Assembly (NCBI GenBank): GCA_035485475.1
Contig: DATHOA010000023.1
Location: 1-33,201 of the forward strand
DNA from: DAIDKA01 sp035485475
Lineage (GTDB): Bacteria; Pseudomonadota; Gammaproteobacteria; Steroidobacterales; Steroidobacteraceae
Direction of reading: 5' to 3'
DNA: 33,201 bases
Shown here: in pieces, positions 1 through 7,894 of the stretch
Numbering within the stretch: position 1 is the stretch's first letter
Layout of the letters: every line of letters starts with the position of its first letter
The notes under the pieces: model-generated
Databases searched by the model: none
What the model saw: only the letters and a program-made list of their open reading frames with translations
Told to the model about the DNA's origin: nothing
Translations under genes and position numbers: made by a program

Positions 1-1
1 G

Positions 2-274
2 ATCGGCGGCTTCGTGCTCGGGGTCTGTGCACTTGCCGGCGATGCTTCCCCGGCGATGGCGCACTTATTGAACGTGTGGAACCCCACCGGTCCACTCTCC
101 GGCGTTACGGCGCTCGCCATCATTGCGTGGCTGCTGAGCTGGTTCGTGCTCGCGCGCGCCTGGAGCGGGCGCAACCTCCAGCTGCGGCGCATAAATCTGT
201 TGGCGCTGGCGCTGATCAGTGTGGGTCTGTTGCTGACCTTTCCACCCTTCATGGATCTGCTGCAGGGCAAGTAG
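2..274 (+). CDS. C-terminal part of a small membrane protein (5' end outside window)
   Basis: The reading frame is open from the first bases of the window, so the gene starts upstream; a GTG at 14 is not convincing as a start. The visible ~90 residues contain two clear hydrophobic segments, one around AIIAWLLSWFVLA and one around LLALALISVGLLLTF, separated by a short basic stretch (SGRNLQLRR). This is the profile of an inner-membrane protein with its positive loop on the cytoplasmic side. The stop at 272-274 lies 4 bases before the next start, so the two genes are probably co-transcribed. No family was recognised. The downstream gene encodes an outer-membrane-type barrel, so an envelope role is possible, but this is inference only. 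Confidence 0.6.
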   Translation: MGGFVLGVCALAGDASPAMAHLLNVWNPTGPLSGVTALAIIAWLLSWFVLARAWSGRNLQLRRINLLALALISVGLLLTFPPFMDLLQGK

Positions 275-278
275 TCTC

Positions 279-1154
279 ATGCTTCGAGCACACTTGTCCG
301 ACGTTTGCATTCTGCGCTTACTCGGCGCGGCGGCCGGTGCTCTGGCGCTGACAGCTATGCCCAGCCCCGCACGGGCTGGCCCTCCGTTCCAAACGGACGA
401 CCCCGAGCCCGTGGATCTGGGGCATTACGAGTTCTACGTGTTTGCCGCCAGCGACGGCACGCCGCTGGAGACGGATCCGGTGGGTCCGGCGTTCGAATTC
501 AACTGGGGCGCGCTGCCAAACACACAGCTGCACGCCGTACTCAACTTTGGCGCCGTCGTCCCGTCGAATAATCCGGCCGATGCGCCGCAAGGCAGCGGTC
601 CCAGCGCCTACGGCCTGCTGGACACCGAGTTGGGCGTGAAGTACCGCTTCATCCCGCAAAGCGACACGGTGCCGGAGGTGGGTGTATTTCCGATGATCGA
701 GCTGCCCACCGGCAGTGCTGCGCGCGGGCTGGGCGTGGGCAAGACCTGGTACAAGCTGCCGCTGTGGCTACAGAAGGACTTCGGGCCATGGACGACCTAT
801 GGGGGTGGTGGCTACCAGGTCGTCGACCAGGTCGGGTATCGCAACTTCCGCTATGCGGGCTGGCTGGTGCAGCGAGACCTCGGTGATAAATGGACGCTTG
901 GCGGGGAGGTCTGGTATCACGGGCCGGAGGGTGCCGCGACGCCGCAGACACGCTCGGCCACCATGATTGACGTCGGCGGCTACTACTATTTCCGCAAGCC
1001 GGCTTTCCAGCTGCTGTTCAGTGTCGGGCGCACGGCACTCGGGCAGTCCGAGACCTATGCTTACCTCGGGCTGTACTGGACCTGGGGCGGACACGAGGAT
1101 GCCGCCGCCAGACCCGTAGCCTGGTCCAGGACTTCCGCGGCTCCCGCCTTGTGA
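279..1154 (+). CDS. Secreted outer-membrane beta-barrel-like protein (putative transporter/porin)
   Basis: 291 residues. The N-terminus is a signal peptide with a hydrophobic core (LLGAAAGALALTA) and an Ala-x-Ala site at about residue 33, after which the mature protein starts GPPFQTDDPEPVDLGHYE. That opening is typical of proteins annotated as transporters in the phenol-degradation MetA-like outer-membrane group. The rest alternates aromatic and polar residues in short beta-strand-like stretches (WTTYGGGGYQVV, MIDVGGYYYF, ETYAYLGLYWTW), as expected for a barrel. The C-terminus is a short non-barrel tail rather than an aromatic end residue. It lies 4 bases after a small membrane protein and converges on the MetE-like gene, with only 5 bases between the stops. 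Family placement rests on remembered sequence style; the substrate is unknown. Confidence 0.6.
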   Translation: MLRAHLSDVCILRLLGAAAGALALTAMPSPARAGPPFQTDDPEPVDLGHYEFYVFAASDGTPLETDPVGPAFEFNWGALPNTQLHAVLNFGAVVPSNNPADAPQGSGPSAYGLLDTELGVKYRFIPQSDTVPEVGVFPMIELPTGSAARGLGVGKTWYKLPLWLQKDFGPWTTYGGGGYQVVDQVGYRNFRYAGWLVQRDLGDKWTLGGEVWYHGPEGAATPQTRSATMIDVGGYYYFRKPAFQLLFSVGRTALGQSETYAYLGLYWTWGGHEDAAARPVAWSRTSAAPAL

Positions 1155-1159
1155 TCGAC

Positions 1160-2278
1160 CTACTGCCAGACGTCGCTGGCAATGTCACCAACAAGCTTCA
1201 GCTTTCGCCATTGGTCATCGGCTGTCACGGCGTTGCCCTCGCAGGTGCTGGCAAAACCACACTGGGGACTCAGTGCCAGCTGATCCAATGGTGCGAATTT
1301 GCTGGCCGTTTCGATTCGACGCTTCACCGAGTCGGGAGTCTCGAGTGCGCCCGTCTTGCTCGTAATGAGCCCAAGCGTGGCGACTTTGCCCTTCGGCAGG
1401 TGCCGCAGCGGTGAAAAGTCCCCGGAACGCGCGTCATCGAACTCCAGAAAATAGCCGTCGACGTCCACCGCGTTGAAGAGCACCTCGGCGACCGGCTCAT
1501 AGCCACCCTCAGCGGCCCAGGCACTGCGAAAGTTGCCCCGGCATACATGCAGCATGACTTTCATGGTGGCCGGGCGCTCCTTGATCGAATCATTGATCAG
1601 TTGCGCGTAAAGCCGAGCCAGAAGGTCTGGTTCTATGCCGTGTCTTGAGCGCACCTGCTCGCGGATACCCGGGTCGCACAGGTATGCGAAGTTGGTATCG
1701 TCGATTTGCAGGTATTCGCAGCCGGCTTCCCCGAGATCATGGATTTCGGCCCGATAGACCTTGGCGAGATCGGAAAAAAACTGGTCGAGATCCGGATAAG
1801 ACGCCGAGTCTATGGCCGCACGGCCACCGCGAAAGTGCAGGATGGACGGCGAGGGGATCGTGATCTTGGGCGTGCCCCGCGTCACCTGCTTGAGGAAGCG
1901 GAAGTGCTCGACGAAGATCGGCGCCGGGCGATCGAGTTTGCTGGTGACCTCAAGTCCATGGGCCTCCATGTGCATGGGACCTTCCTGGGTGCGGAACTGG
2001 GCAACCAGGGTAGGTTTGGTTTGGCGCACGCCGGAAAGTGAGGTAAGGAAATCCAAGTGCCAGTAAGCACGGCGGAACTCCCCGTCGGTCACCACCGGCA
2101 TGCCGATGTCTTCCTGGCGCCTGACGGCATCGACAATCACGGAGTCTTCGATGTCATGAAGTGAAGTCGCGGGCATCTGACCCTGGGCGTAGGCCTCGCG
2201 AGCACGGGCCAGCTGCGCCGGGCGAAGCAGGCTGCCGACATGGTCTGCGCGGAATGGGAACTGCTGGTCTAGTGACAT
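1160..2278 (-). CDS. Short MetE-like cobalamin-independent methionine synthase family protein
   Basis: 372 residues, about half of full-length MetE, matching the C-terminal catalytic-barrel-only family often named methionine synthase II. The start is the ATG at 2276-2278, with GGAGA at 2288-2292 and the family opening FRADHVGSLLRP. An upstream in-frame extension exists but covers the promoter region and looks non-coding. Zinc/homocysteine-site residues of the MetE C-terminal domain are recognisable: H244-x-C246 in LHVCRGNF, a likely E279 in FLEFDD, and C340 in LSPQCGF. These stand-alone proteins probably move methyl groups to thiols, but the methyl donor is often not methyl-tetrahydrofolate, and the N-terminal folate half is absent here. 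It diverges from an Lrp/AsnC regulator, which may control it. Confidence 0.8.
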   Translation of the reverse strand: MSLDQQFPFRADHVGSLLRPAQLARAREAYAQGQMPATSLHDIEDSVIVDAVRRQEDIGMPVVTDGEFRRAYWHLDFLTSLSGVRQTKPTLVAQFRTQEGPMHMEAHGLEVTSKLDRPAPIFVEHFRFLKQVTRGTPKITIPSPSILHFRGGRAAIDSASYPDLDQFFSDLAKVYRAEIHDLGEAGCEYLQIDDTNFAYLCDPGIREQVRSRHGIEPDLLARLYAQLINDSIKERPATMKVMLHVCRGNFRSAWAAEGGYEPVAEVLFNAVDVDGYFLEFDDARSGDFSPLRHLPKGKVATLGLITSKTGALETPDSVKRRIETASKFAPLDQLALSPQCGFASTCEGNAVTADDQWRKLKLVGDIASDVWQ

Positions 2279-2402
2279 CGCCACGATTCTCCGTATGTAA
2301 CTGGCTGCCACTGTGCCAAAGAACGCGAACAATAAGGTTGCGTATTCACGTGCAACCCTGGAACATTGCGCAAGATTCCATCGCCGGAACGGAGCAGCAC
2401 GC
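2279..2402. promoter_or_regulatory. Divergent control region between MetE-like gene and Lrp/AsnC regulator
   Basis: This 124-base gap must carry promoters for both genes. It contains an inverted repeat at 2336-2357 (GGTTGC, 10 bases, GCAACC) and, 8 bases further on, a perfect 8-base palindrome TTGCGCAA at 2366-2373. Both are plausible half-site pairs for an Lrp/AsnC-type dimer and sit close to the regulator's own start, which fits autoregulation. Shine-Dalgarno sequences are visible for both genes: GGAGA on the minus strand at 2288-2292 and GGAG on the plus strand at 2391-2394. No strong -35/-10 pair was recognised. Binding by the neighbouring regulator is inference. Confidence 0.45.
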
Positions 2403-2942
2403 ATGAAACGATCGCGAACGAAGAAACAGCAGGATCAATACCTTACCAAGGTGGATCACGACCTGGACCGTTTTGACTGGCGCATATTGCGGGCCTTGGC
2501 GACCAACGCACGTCTGACCAACGTGGAAATGGCGCGGCATGTCGGTTTGTCAGAGGCGCCGTGTTCACGGCGAATCGCCCGCATGGAGGAACGCGGCGTC
2601 ATCCAGGGCTACGGGGTGCGGGTCAATCCGGGTGCGATCGGCATTGGCATGATGGCGTTCATCACGCTGACGCTGGATGTGGTGTCGGCACAAAGCGCGG
2701 ATCGGTTTGCCGACCTGGTGCAGGAGTCACCCTACGTGCTGGAGTGCTACGTGGTGTCCGGGAACCAGTACGCGCTGCTTCATGTCGCCGCGCCGGATAT
2801 GCGTACTTACTCGGAATTCGTTCTCGACCGCCTGCGGCGCATCCCGGGTGTGAAGGACATCAACTCCAATTTCGTGATGCGCTTGATCAAGTCAGCCGGG
2901 GGCCTGCCCGATATGGCAGCGGCGGCGAGCGCTCCGGCATAG
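2403..2942 (+). CDS. Lrp/AsnC family transcriptional regulator
   Basis: 179 residues from the ATG at 2403, chosen because GGAG lies 8 bases upstream and the earlier in-frame start would cover the divergent promoter region. Residues ~22-70 form the winged helix-turn-helix of the family: LDRFDWRILRALATNARLT, then VEMARHVGLSEAPCSRRI as the recognition region, then the MEERGVIQGY turn. Residues ~76-165 match the ligand-sensing RAM domain (IGIGMMAFITLTLDV, VLECYVVSGNQYALLHV). The N-terminal ~20 residues are basic and longer than in most Lrp proteins. Such regulators bind as dimers or octamers and respond to amino acids or related small molecules. The divergent MetE-like gene makes a methionine-related effector an obvious but untested guess. 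The gene is convergent with the next minus-strand gene, 12 bases away. Confidence 0.88.
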   Translation: MKRSRTKKQQDQYLTKVDHDLDRFDWRILRALATNARLTNVEMARHVGLSEAPCSRRIARMEERGVIQGYGVRVNPGAIGIGMMAFITLTLDVVSAQSADRFADLVQESPYVLECYVVSGNQYALLHVAAPDMRTYSEFVLDRLRRIPGVKDINSNFVMRLIKSAGGLPDMAAAASAPA

Positions 2943-2954
2943 CCCGCGCAGGCG

Positions 2955-3656
2955 CTATCGCGGCACGGACTTGGCGAAGACCTCGATCTGGCCCACATCG
3001 GACCAGCCGCCGGGCCCATGGCCGCTGCCGGGCATCAGGTCGATGAAGCCGATCTGGTCGACTTTGGACAGGTCTACGTGTTCAACCGTGGTGCCGGTGG
3101 TGACGGCCCGGGTGATGTCCAGTTTCAGCCAGTGCAGATCGGCAAATGAGATTTCGCTGACCAGCCAGTCCCGGGCGGAGCCATCGCTGCGATCGGCCGC
3201 AAGCCAGGTGCCATCCGCCAGCTTCACGATGGGCCTGATCTGGTGGTACCCGGACATTTTCGTGGTCCAACGGATCCGCGCAATGCCCGTCAGGTCCGCC
3301 AGGCTTTGTTTGTTGCGCAGCGCAAGGCCGCAGGGTGAGGTGCAAAGGCCCTGCCATACATGGATCGGGTTGCCCTCGTCGCCGGCCGTTCCGGTCAGCT
3401 CGATCTGTCCGGCGGGCGCGATCAGCGTCAGCTCGAGGTTTGGGTTGGCGAGAGATGCGGCCGTGACGGCGTGCTCGCCGCCGGTGGGACCTTGCTTCCA
3501 TTCTTCCCGGAAGAACAGCGGCGGACGTTGCGGACCGTGATCCGCGCCGGGGCCCGCAGCTGGCGGCCCACCGGGCGCCTGGGCCTGCGCGGGAACGAAT
3601 GCCATCACTTCGGATAGCGCCAGCAATGCGAACGCCAGTCGGTAAGTCTTCCTCAT
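2955..3656 (-). CDS. Secreted protein of unknown function
   Basis: 233 residues starting at an ATG (3654-3656) preceded by a very strong ribosome site, GGAGGGGG. The N-terminus is a signal peptide (LAFALLALSEVMAFVPAQAQA, cut near residue 25-27), followed by a Pro/Gly-rich linker to about residue 45. The mature part is beta-rich with conserved-looking blocks: PLFFREEWKQ, HVWQGLCTSPCGLAL with a C105/C109 pair, RIRWTTKMSGYHQIRP, and an end of VDQIGFIDLMPGSGHGPGG. The pattern resembles a carbohydrate-binding or concanavalin-like beta sandwich, but no family was recognised. It is the last gene of the minus-strand run that begins with the TonB receptor, 41 bases after the HupE-like gene, and its ribosome site can be masked by a hairpin. 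Membership of that operon is inference. Confidence 0.6.
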   Translation of the reverse strand: MRKTYRLAFALLALSEVMAFVPAQAQAPGGPPAAGPGADHGPQRPPLFFREEWKQGPTGGEHAVTAASLANPNLELTLIAPAGQIELTGTAGDEGNPIHVWQGLCTSPCGLALRNKQSLADLTGIARIRWTTKMSGYHQIRPIVKLADGTWLAADRSDGSARDWLVSEISFADLHWLKLDITRAVTTGTTVEHVDLSKVDQIGFIDLMPGSGHGPGGWSDVGQIEVFAKSVPR

Positions 3657-3658
3657 AA

Positions 3659-3689
3659 CCCCCTCCAGTTATTCAGATCCGCGAGGGGG
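3659..3689 (-). promoter_or_regulatory. Hairpin that can mask the ribosome site of the secreted unknown gene
   Basis: Read on the minus strand, CCCCCTC (3683-3689) is followed after 17 bases by GAGGGGG (3659-3665), a perfect 7-base inverted repeat. The second arm is the Shine-Dalgarno sequence for the gene starting at 3656. Folding would hide that site directly downstream of the HupE-like stop codon. There is no T-run after the second arm, so it is not a classical terminator. This fits translational dampening or control of the last gene in the run. Confidence 0.45.
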
Positions 3690-3697
3690 AGTCTACC

Positions 3698-4813
3698 CTA
3701 CAGCACCGTTGCCGGCAGCGCGCGTTGCACCAGCCACACCAGCGCGATCGCGGCGATGGCCGCCGAACCCCAGGGCAGGACCGCGCGCCGGTACACGAGG
3801 CTGGAACGGATGGCGTAAACGATGGGCATGACAGCCAGTACCACCGCCAGCTGGCCCGTTTCGATACCGAGATTGAACGACACGAGGGACAGCAGCCGCG
3901 CGCCCGCCGGCAGGCCCATGTCGGCCAGCACGGATGCGAAGCCGAATCCATGCAGCAGGCCGAAGGCGAAAGCGATGCGCGCGCGGCTATCGGTCACCAC
4001 CGGGAAGATATTGTTGAGCGCCGCGACGATGATCGAAGCGGCGATGACCGACTCGGTGAGGCGGCTGGGCAGGCGCACCACGTCCAAGGCGGCCAGAGTG
4101 AGCGTAATGGAGTGGGCGAGGGTGAAGGCGGTGACGACCTTGAGGATACTGAACACTGCGGGGCGGGCCATCGTGACGGGGTCCCAGCGCCGGTTGTGGC
4201 GGATCAGTACCGCCGGCAGCAACAATGACAGCAGGAACAGCAGATGATCGATGCCGCTCCAGATATGCCAGATGCCGGCCTGCAGATATTCTACGAACGT
4301 GCGCCAGTTCGAGGGTGAATACACCGCGAATGCCGCCTGCGAATTCGCTCCCCCCAGTACGCCGGATTGGGCTACCCGCCCCGCTGTCAGTGTCAGCAGC
4401 CCGCGATGCGAGGGGTCGATATCGTCCATCAGGGAATAACGGATGCTCAGCCGCTGCACGGCGGTCGGGCAGTGAGCGGTAAACGGCAGCCATGCGTAGC
4501 TTCCGTCGACGCGCTCGTTGATCTGAATCGCGCCCAGATTCAGGGCACAGTTGCGGTCCTGCGCTGACAGGAACAGATGTTGACCCACATATTGCAACAG
4601 CCGTGGTGCGTTCGATCGCAGCTCGCCCCAGGTGACCCTGCCGTCCCGATTGGTGTCGACGCCTATGGCCAGTTCCACATCCCGCACGGCCAATTCGACG
4701 GAACCGGAGATCTCCTGCCCCTGGACGTTCGCCACCAGGAAGCCATTGCTGGCAATGTGCGCCTGGGTCACGCCGGCCCAGGCGAGCAGGAACAACAGCC
4801 ACATACGGTTCAT
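3698..4813 (-). CDS. HupE/UreJ-type membrane protein with N-terminal EF-hand-like loop
   Basis: 371 residues. A signal peptide (MWLLFLLAWAGVTQA) leads into an extracytoplasmic domain of about 150 residues, then six or so membrane helices from about residue 172. The membrane part carries the Hx5DH signature of the HupE/UreJ nickel/cobalt family (H183, D189, H190 in WHIWSGIDHLL), H234 in FTLAHSITLTL, H288 in LLHGFGFA and E318 in FNLGIETGQL. The soluble part holds a textbook 12-residue EF-hand loop, D53-x-N55-x-D57-x-R59-x-T61-x-x-E64 (DTNRDGRVTWGE), plus a possible Cys pair (C90, C115). HupE and UreJ serve nickel supply for hydrogenase and urease, but neither enzyme is near, so this belongs to the larger two-domain branch of unknown cargo. 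Its start overlaps the TPR gene by 4 bases (ATGA), implying coupled translation. Confidence 0.82.
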   Translation of the reverse strand: MNRMWLLFLLAWAGVTQAHIASNGFLVANVQGQEISGSVELAVRDVELAIGVDTNRDGRVTWGELRSNAPRLLQYVGQHLFLSAQDRNCALNLGAIQINERVDGSYAWLPFTAHCPTAVQRLSIRYSLMDDIDPSHRGLLTLTAGRVAQSGVLGGANSQAAFAVYSPSNWRTFVEYLQAGIWHIWSGIDHLLFLLSLLLPAVLIRHNRRWDPVTMARPAVFSILKVVTAFTLAHSITLTLAALDVVRLPSRLTESVIAASIIVAALNNIFPVVTDSRARIAFAFGLLHGFGFASVLADMGLPAGARLLSLVSFNLGIETGQLAVVLAVMPIVYAIRSSLVYRRAVLPWGSAAIAAIALVWLVQRALPATVL

Positions 4814-5952
4814 TGCGCCGCCTCGTAGGGTGCCAGGCGTACATCCTGGAGTTTTTGTCGCCTGAGGAACTCGCGGGCGGCAGCGGCGGCCTGCGGCTCA
4901 TGAGCCGCTTGCGCCGCGCGCAACAGAATCAGCACATCCTCCGGCTCGCGCTGTACCTGCCAGTTCTGCTGGGCGGCCAGCAGCGCGGCGGCCGGCTGCC
5001 AGGACACATCAAGCAGGAAGCGCGCCTGCTCACGTCGATGCACGGCATCGCCGCGTTGCTGTTCGACGCTGAACGCACTGGACAGCAGCGCCTCGGATCG
5101 GGCGCCGGCTGCGTCGTGCAGCATCCGGTGGGCGATGGCAATCCGCAGCAACATCGGTTCCATTGATTCGTAGCCCGCCAGCAGCTGCAGCGTCTCGGCG
5201 GCGCGCCCGCGCCGCAGCAACAGGTCCGCGCAGGCGGCGCGCATGTAGAAGTCATCGGGCGCGAGGGCCAGTCCTGCCCGCAGCCAATGCTCGGCGGCTT
5301 GGTCATCGCCCAGGCGCTCGGCCATTTCGCCCAATTCCGAGTAACGCCAGGCGCGCGCTTCCGGTGGCAGGGCCTGCAGCGGCAGGGCCGCGATGGTCGC
5401 GTACGCCGTTTGCAGCCGGCCGGTGAGTCCCTGCAGACCCTGGCTGCACAGGGTCGTAATCGCCGCGTCGGCCGATGTGGCAAGTCGCTGACAGGACGCC
5501 GCGGCCTCCCCATAGCGGCCCAGCACCCGCAATACCGTCGCCCGCGTCAGCCACGCCTGGGCATCGGCCGGGTTTTTCGCCAATGCACGATCCAGCTCCG
5601 TCAGCGAGGCATCAAAGAGGTGGCGGCTTTGCAGAATCGTGGCGTGCAGCACCATGACCTGGGTCGACACATCCGGCCGGTTCAGCCATGGCGCCAGAAT
5701 CGCTTCGGCATAGCCCAGGAAGCGCAGATCCCCCGTGGCCCGCGCGCGGGAAATGTAGAACTGCGCCAGTGGCAGTGCGATGTCGAGGCGGGTGCGAGTG
5801 AGCTCGCGGGTGGCAAAGCTTGCGTGCCGGGCACCCGCCGGCAGGTCCGCGAGCACCTGTGCGTCGCTGCCTGGAATGTAGGGCGCGCTCCTGGCCCCCG
5901 CGAGGGGGGCCAGGGCGACCAGCATCGCCAGCACCAGCCGTCCTACACTCAC
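4810..5952 (-). CDS. Exported TPR-repeat protein
   Basis: 380 residues. The N-terminus is a signal peptide (VLAMLVALAPLAGARSA). The remainder is almost all helical with tetratricopeptide-like repeats. The clearest are near residues 105-130 (ASLTELDRALAKNPADA), 132-158 (AWLTRATVLRVLGRYGEAAA), 201-234 (AWRYSELGEMAERLGDD then AEHWLRAGLALAPDD) and 236-262 (RAACADLLLRRGRAAETLQLL). TPR proteins act as scaffolds for protein complexes, so a periplasmic assembly role is likely; there is no catalytic motif. It overlaps by 4 bases both the lipoprotein gene before it and the HupE-like gene after it, so the three are probably made in fixed proportion. Confidence 0.75.
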   Translation of the reverse strand: MSVGRLVLAMLVALAPLAGARSAPYIPGSDAQVLADLPAGARHASFATRELTRTRLDIALPLAQFYISRARATGDLRFLGYAEAILAPWLNRPDVSTQVMVLHATILQSRHLFDASLTELDRALAKNPADAQAWLTRATVLRVLGRYGEAAASCQRLATSADAAITTLCSQGLQGLTGRLQTAYATIAALPLQALPPEARAWRYSELGEMAERLGDDQAAEHWLRAGLALAPDDFYMRAACADLLLRRGRAAETLQLLAGYESMEPMLLRIAIAHRMLHDAAGARSEALLSSAFSVEQQRGDAVHRREQARFLLDVSWQPAAALLAAQQNWQVQREPEDVLILLRAAQAAHEPQAAAAAREFLRRQKLQDVRLAPYEAAQ

Positions 5953-6236
5953 ATGGCGCTCGCGTTGATGCTGATGGGCGCGCTCGTCTCACTGGTGTCG
6001 GTGAGCACCAGCAGTGAATCATCGACCGCGTAGGGCGAACTGGTTTCCGAGGATTTTTGCGCCTCAGCCAGCACACCTTGGGTATCCAGCGATTGCTGGG
6101 TCGGCATGGTGCTGCCGGAGCCCGATGAACCTGAAGAGCCGGAGGCCACCGGCGGTCCATTGTCGGCGCCGCCGCAGCCCCCGAGCAGACCCAGGGCGAC
6201 TCCGACGCTTGTCACGAGTGCAATATTGCGTTTCAT
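5949..6236 (-). CDS. Small lipoprotein with Ser/Gly-rich linker
   Basis: 95 residues. MKRNIALVTSVGVALGLLGGC ends in a lipobox (LLGGC) with the lipidated cysteine at residue 21. A Ser/Gly-rich linker (SGSSGSSGSGS, residues ~32-42) follows, then an acidic, Ser/Thr-rich tail (PYAVDDSLLVLTDTSETSAP). No domain was recognised. It starts 12 bases after the DUF4331 gene and its stop overlaps the TPR start by 4 bases. Small lipoproteins of this size placed between an exported domain protein and a TPR protein probably tether the complex to a membrane; that role is inference. Confidence 0.7.
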   Translation of the reverse strand: MKRNIALVTSVGVALGLLGGCGGADNGPPVASGSSGSSGSGSTMPTQQSLDTQGVLAEAQKSSETSSPYAVDDSLLVLTDTSETSAPISINASAM

Positions 6237-6248
6237 AGACTTATGCCC

Positions 6249-7796
6249 TCAATCGTTCGCGCTGGTGGGCGAGCCCGCGAGCGCGGTGTTCAGATACGGG
6301 AAGGCCGGCAGGTAGTTCGCCGGGTTCGGCTCGGCGCCATCCGTGTAGTGCAGCTGCCGCGACCCATCCGAGGCCGGGTCCGGATCCATTGCGCTGTGGT
6401 CGAACGGCGAGAGCAGGACGCCCATGGCGACCCGCAATTCGATATCCACCACGTCATCGATCGGACGCCGGCCATTCGGGAAGCCGGATGTGTCGCCGCC
6501 GATGACACCGAGATCATTCTGGCTGGCCAGCGGTGTGACGGCGGTGCTGGTGTTCAGGCGCAATTCCTCGGCAGCGCTCACCTTCATGGGCTGGTTCAGG
6601 CCCTTCAGCCCCGTCAGGAACGCGGCCACCAGGTCGGTGCGCGGATAGACATTGGGCGCCAGTACGCCGGCCGATCCGAACAGTGCCTGCAGCAGCACCG
6701 GCAGCGAGGGATTGGTCACGTAGTCGGCGAACTGGGCGTCATCCTTCGGGGCGGACGCGTTGAAGCGATCCTTGTCCGGCAGACCGATGACCAGCTCATT
6801 GACCAGCGGCATGCCCAGCCGTGACACCTGTGTCCAGGCGCCACCCTCCACCGAGGCGCCGGTGGGCTCGCTGATCGCGCCGACGCTTGCCACACTCTTG
6901 GCATTCTGCGGCGCCGGATTGATGACGGCCGATTGCCGGATGCTGGCTGTCGTCCAGGCCCCGATGACCGGATCGCTGCCCGCCGTCAGGCAGGAGGCCG
7001 GCAGCTCCAGGGCGATCGAGGTGACGTTGTAGCCGGCCAGGGAATTGGGCGCGAGATTGCGGCCATTCTGGCCGGCCGGCGCGAGTTCCTCGGCGGGGTA
7101 CTTGATGTTCACCAGGTCGAAGGTTTCCCCGAGGTTGACCACGAAGGGATCCTGGCGTTGGCCGACGAACACCTTGCCCGGTGTATTGCAGCCCGGAATC
7201 TTGATGGTATGGATGAAGGCCGCGGCATAACCGGCATAGTCGGCAATCGACTTGGCGCCGATATTGTCCAATGGCTTGGCGAAGGTCTTCGAGCCGCTGG
7301 CCGCGTCCGTGACGGATGCGATCATGCCCATGCGCCGGTCGCCCGTGGCCAGCGACACGGTGTAGGTCTCAGCCACGTTTTGCGCGGCCATGTTGCCGGC
7401 GGTTACCGGCCCGATATTGGTCAAAGGTACGGGAATCGACTTCGTGCCGGCCATGACCGCCAGGCCGGAGTCGACGGTCGTGAAGCGGAACTGGAACGTC
7501 AGCGCCTCATGGCCGGAACCGGTATTGTCGATCGCGATTTCATACAGGGCATTGGGGTCCATCGTGTAGTAGTTCGGGCCCCCCTGGGGCTCCTCGAATG
7601 GCTGGTAGTTGGCGATAATCGTGACAAAGCCGGCACGACCGGCTTCATAGCTGTTGAACATGTACAGATCGGTCGCATCGACCTTCGGACGGGTGGTGAT
7701 GAACGGGGCCTCGCGGTGGCTGGAGGCGTTTGCCGCGAGCGGCAAGATGGCCGCCGCGACGAAAGCGGAAATGATCCGCTGGTGTTGATGAGTCAT
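6249..7796 (-). CDS. DUF4331 family exported protein
   Basis: 515 residues. The signal peptide (IISAFVAAAILPLAANA) is followed directly by SSHREAPFITTRPKVDATDLYMF, the hallmark N-terminus of DUF4331, with SHREAP at residues 26-31. Further family-like blocks are FVTIIANYQPFEEPQGGPNY, YEIAIDNTGSGHEALTFQF and the C-terminal FPYLNTALAG. The length is normal for the family. The biochemical function is unknown; the proteins are beta-rich and periplasmic or surface exposed. GAAGGGGA at the right distance supports the ATG at 7796. It lies 98 bases after the TonB receptor and 12 bases before the lipoprotein gene, and appears to be the central soluble component of this locus. Confidence 0.85.
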   Translation of the reverse strand: MTHQHQRIISAFVAAAILPLAANASSHREAPFITTRPKVDATDLYMFNSYEAGRAGFVTIIANYQPFEEPQGGPNYYTMDPNALYEIAIDNTGSGHEALTFQFRFTTVDSGLAVMAGTKSIPVPLTNIGPVTAGNMAAQNVAETYTVSLATGDRRMGMIASVTDAASGSKTFAKPLDNIGAKSIADYAGYAAAFIHTIKIPGCNTPGKVFVGQRQDPFVVNLGETFDLVNIKYPAEELAPAGQNGRNLAPNSLAGYNVTSIALELPASCLTAGSDPVIGAWTTASIRQSAVINPAPQNAKSVASVGAISEPTGASVEGGAWTQVSRLGMPLVNELVIGLPDKDRFNASAPKDDAQFADYVTNPSLPVLLQALFGSAGVLAPNVYPRTDLVAAFLTGLKGLNQPMKVSAAEELRLNTSTAVTPLASQNDLGVIGGDTSGFPNGRRPIDDVVDIELRVAMGVLLSPFDHSAMDPDPASDGSRQLHYTDGAEPNPANYLPAFPYLNTALAGSPTSAND

Positions 7797-7894
7797 AGAG
7801 AGTGATCCCCTTCGATGGTGGTGGCTTGCACCTTATGTACGGCGCTGCCGAAATTGCGGATGCAGGGGAATATGAAAAAGTTCGATTCGCACCG

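Noticed and set aside
2279..2404. 42-residue extension of the MetE-like protein
   Set aside because: It would cover the whole divergent promoter region and precedes the well-conserved family N-terminus.
3698..4813. Hydrogenase or urease accessory locus
   Set aside because: The HupE/UreJ-type protein has no hydrogenase or urease genes around it, so the classical role cannot be claimed.
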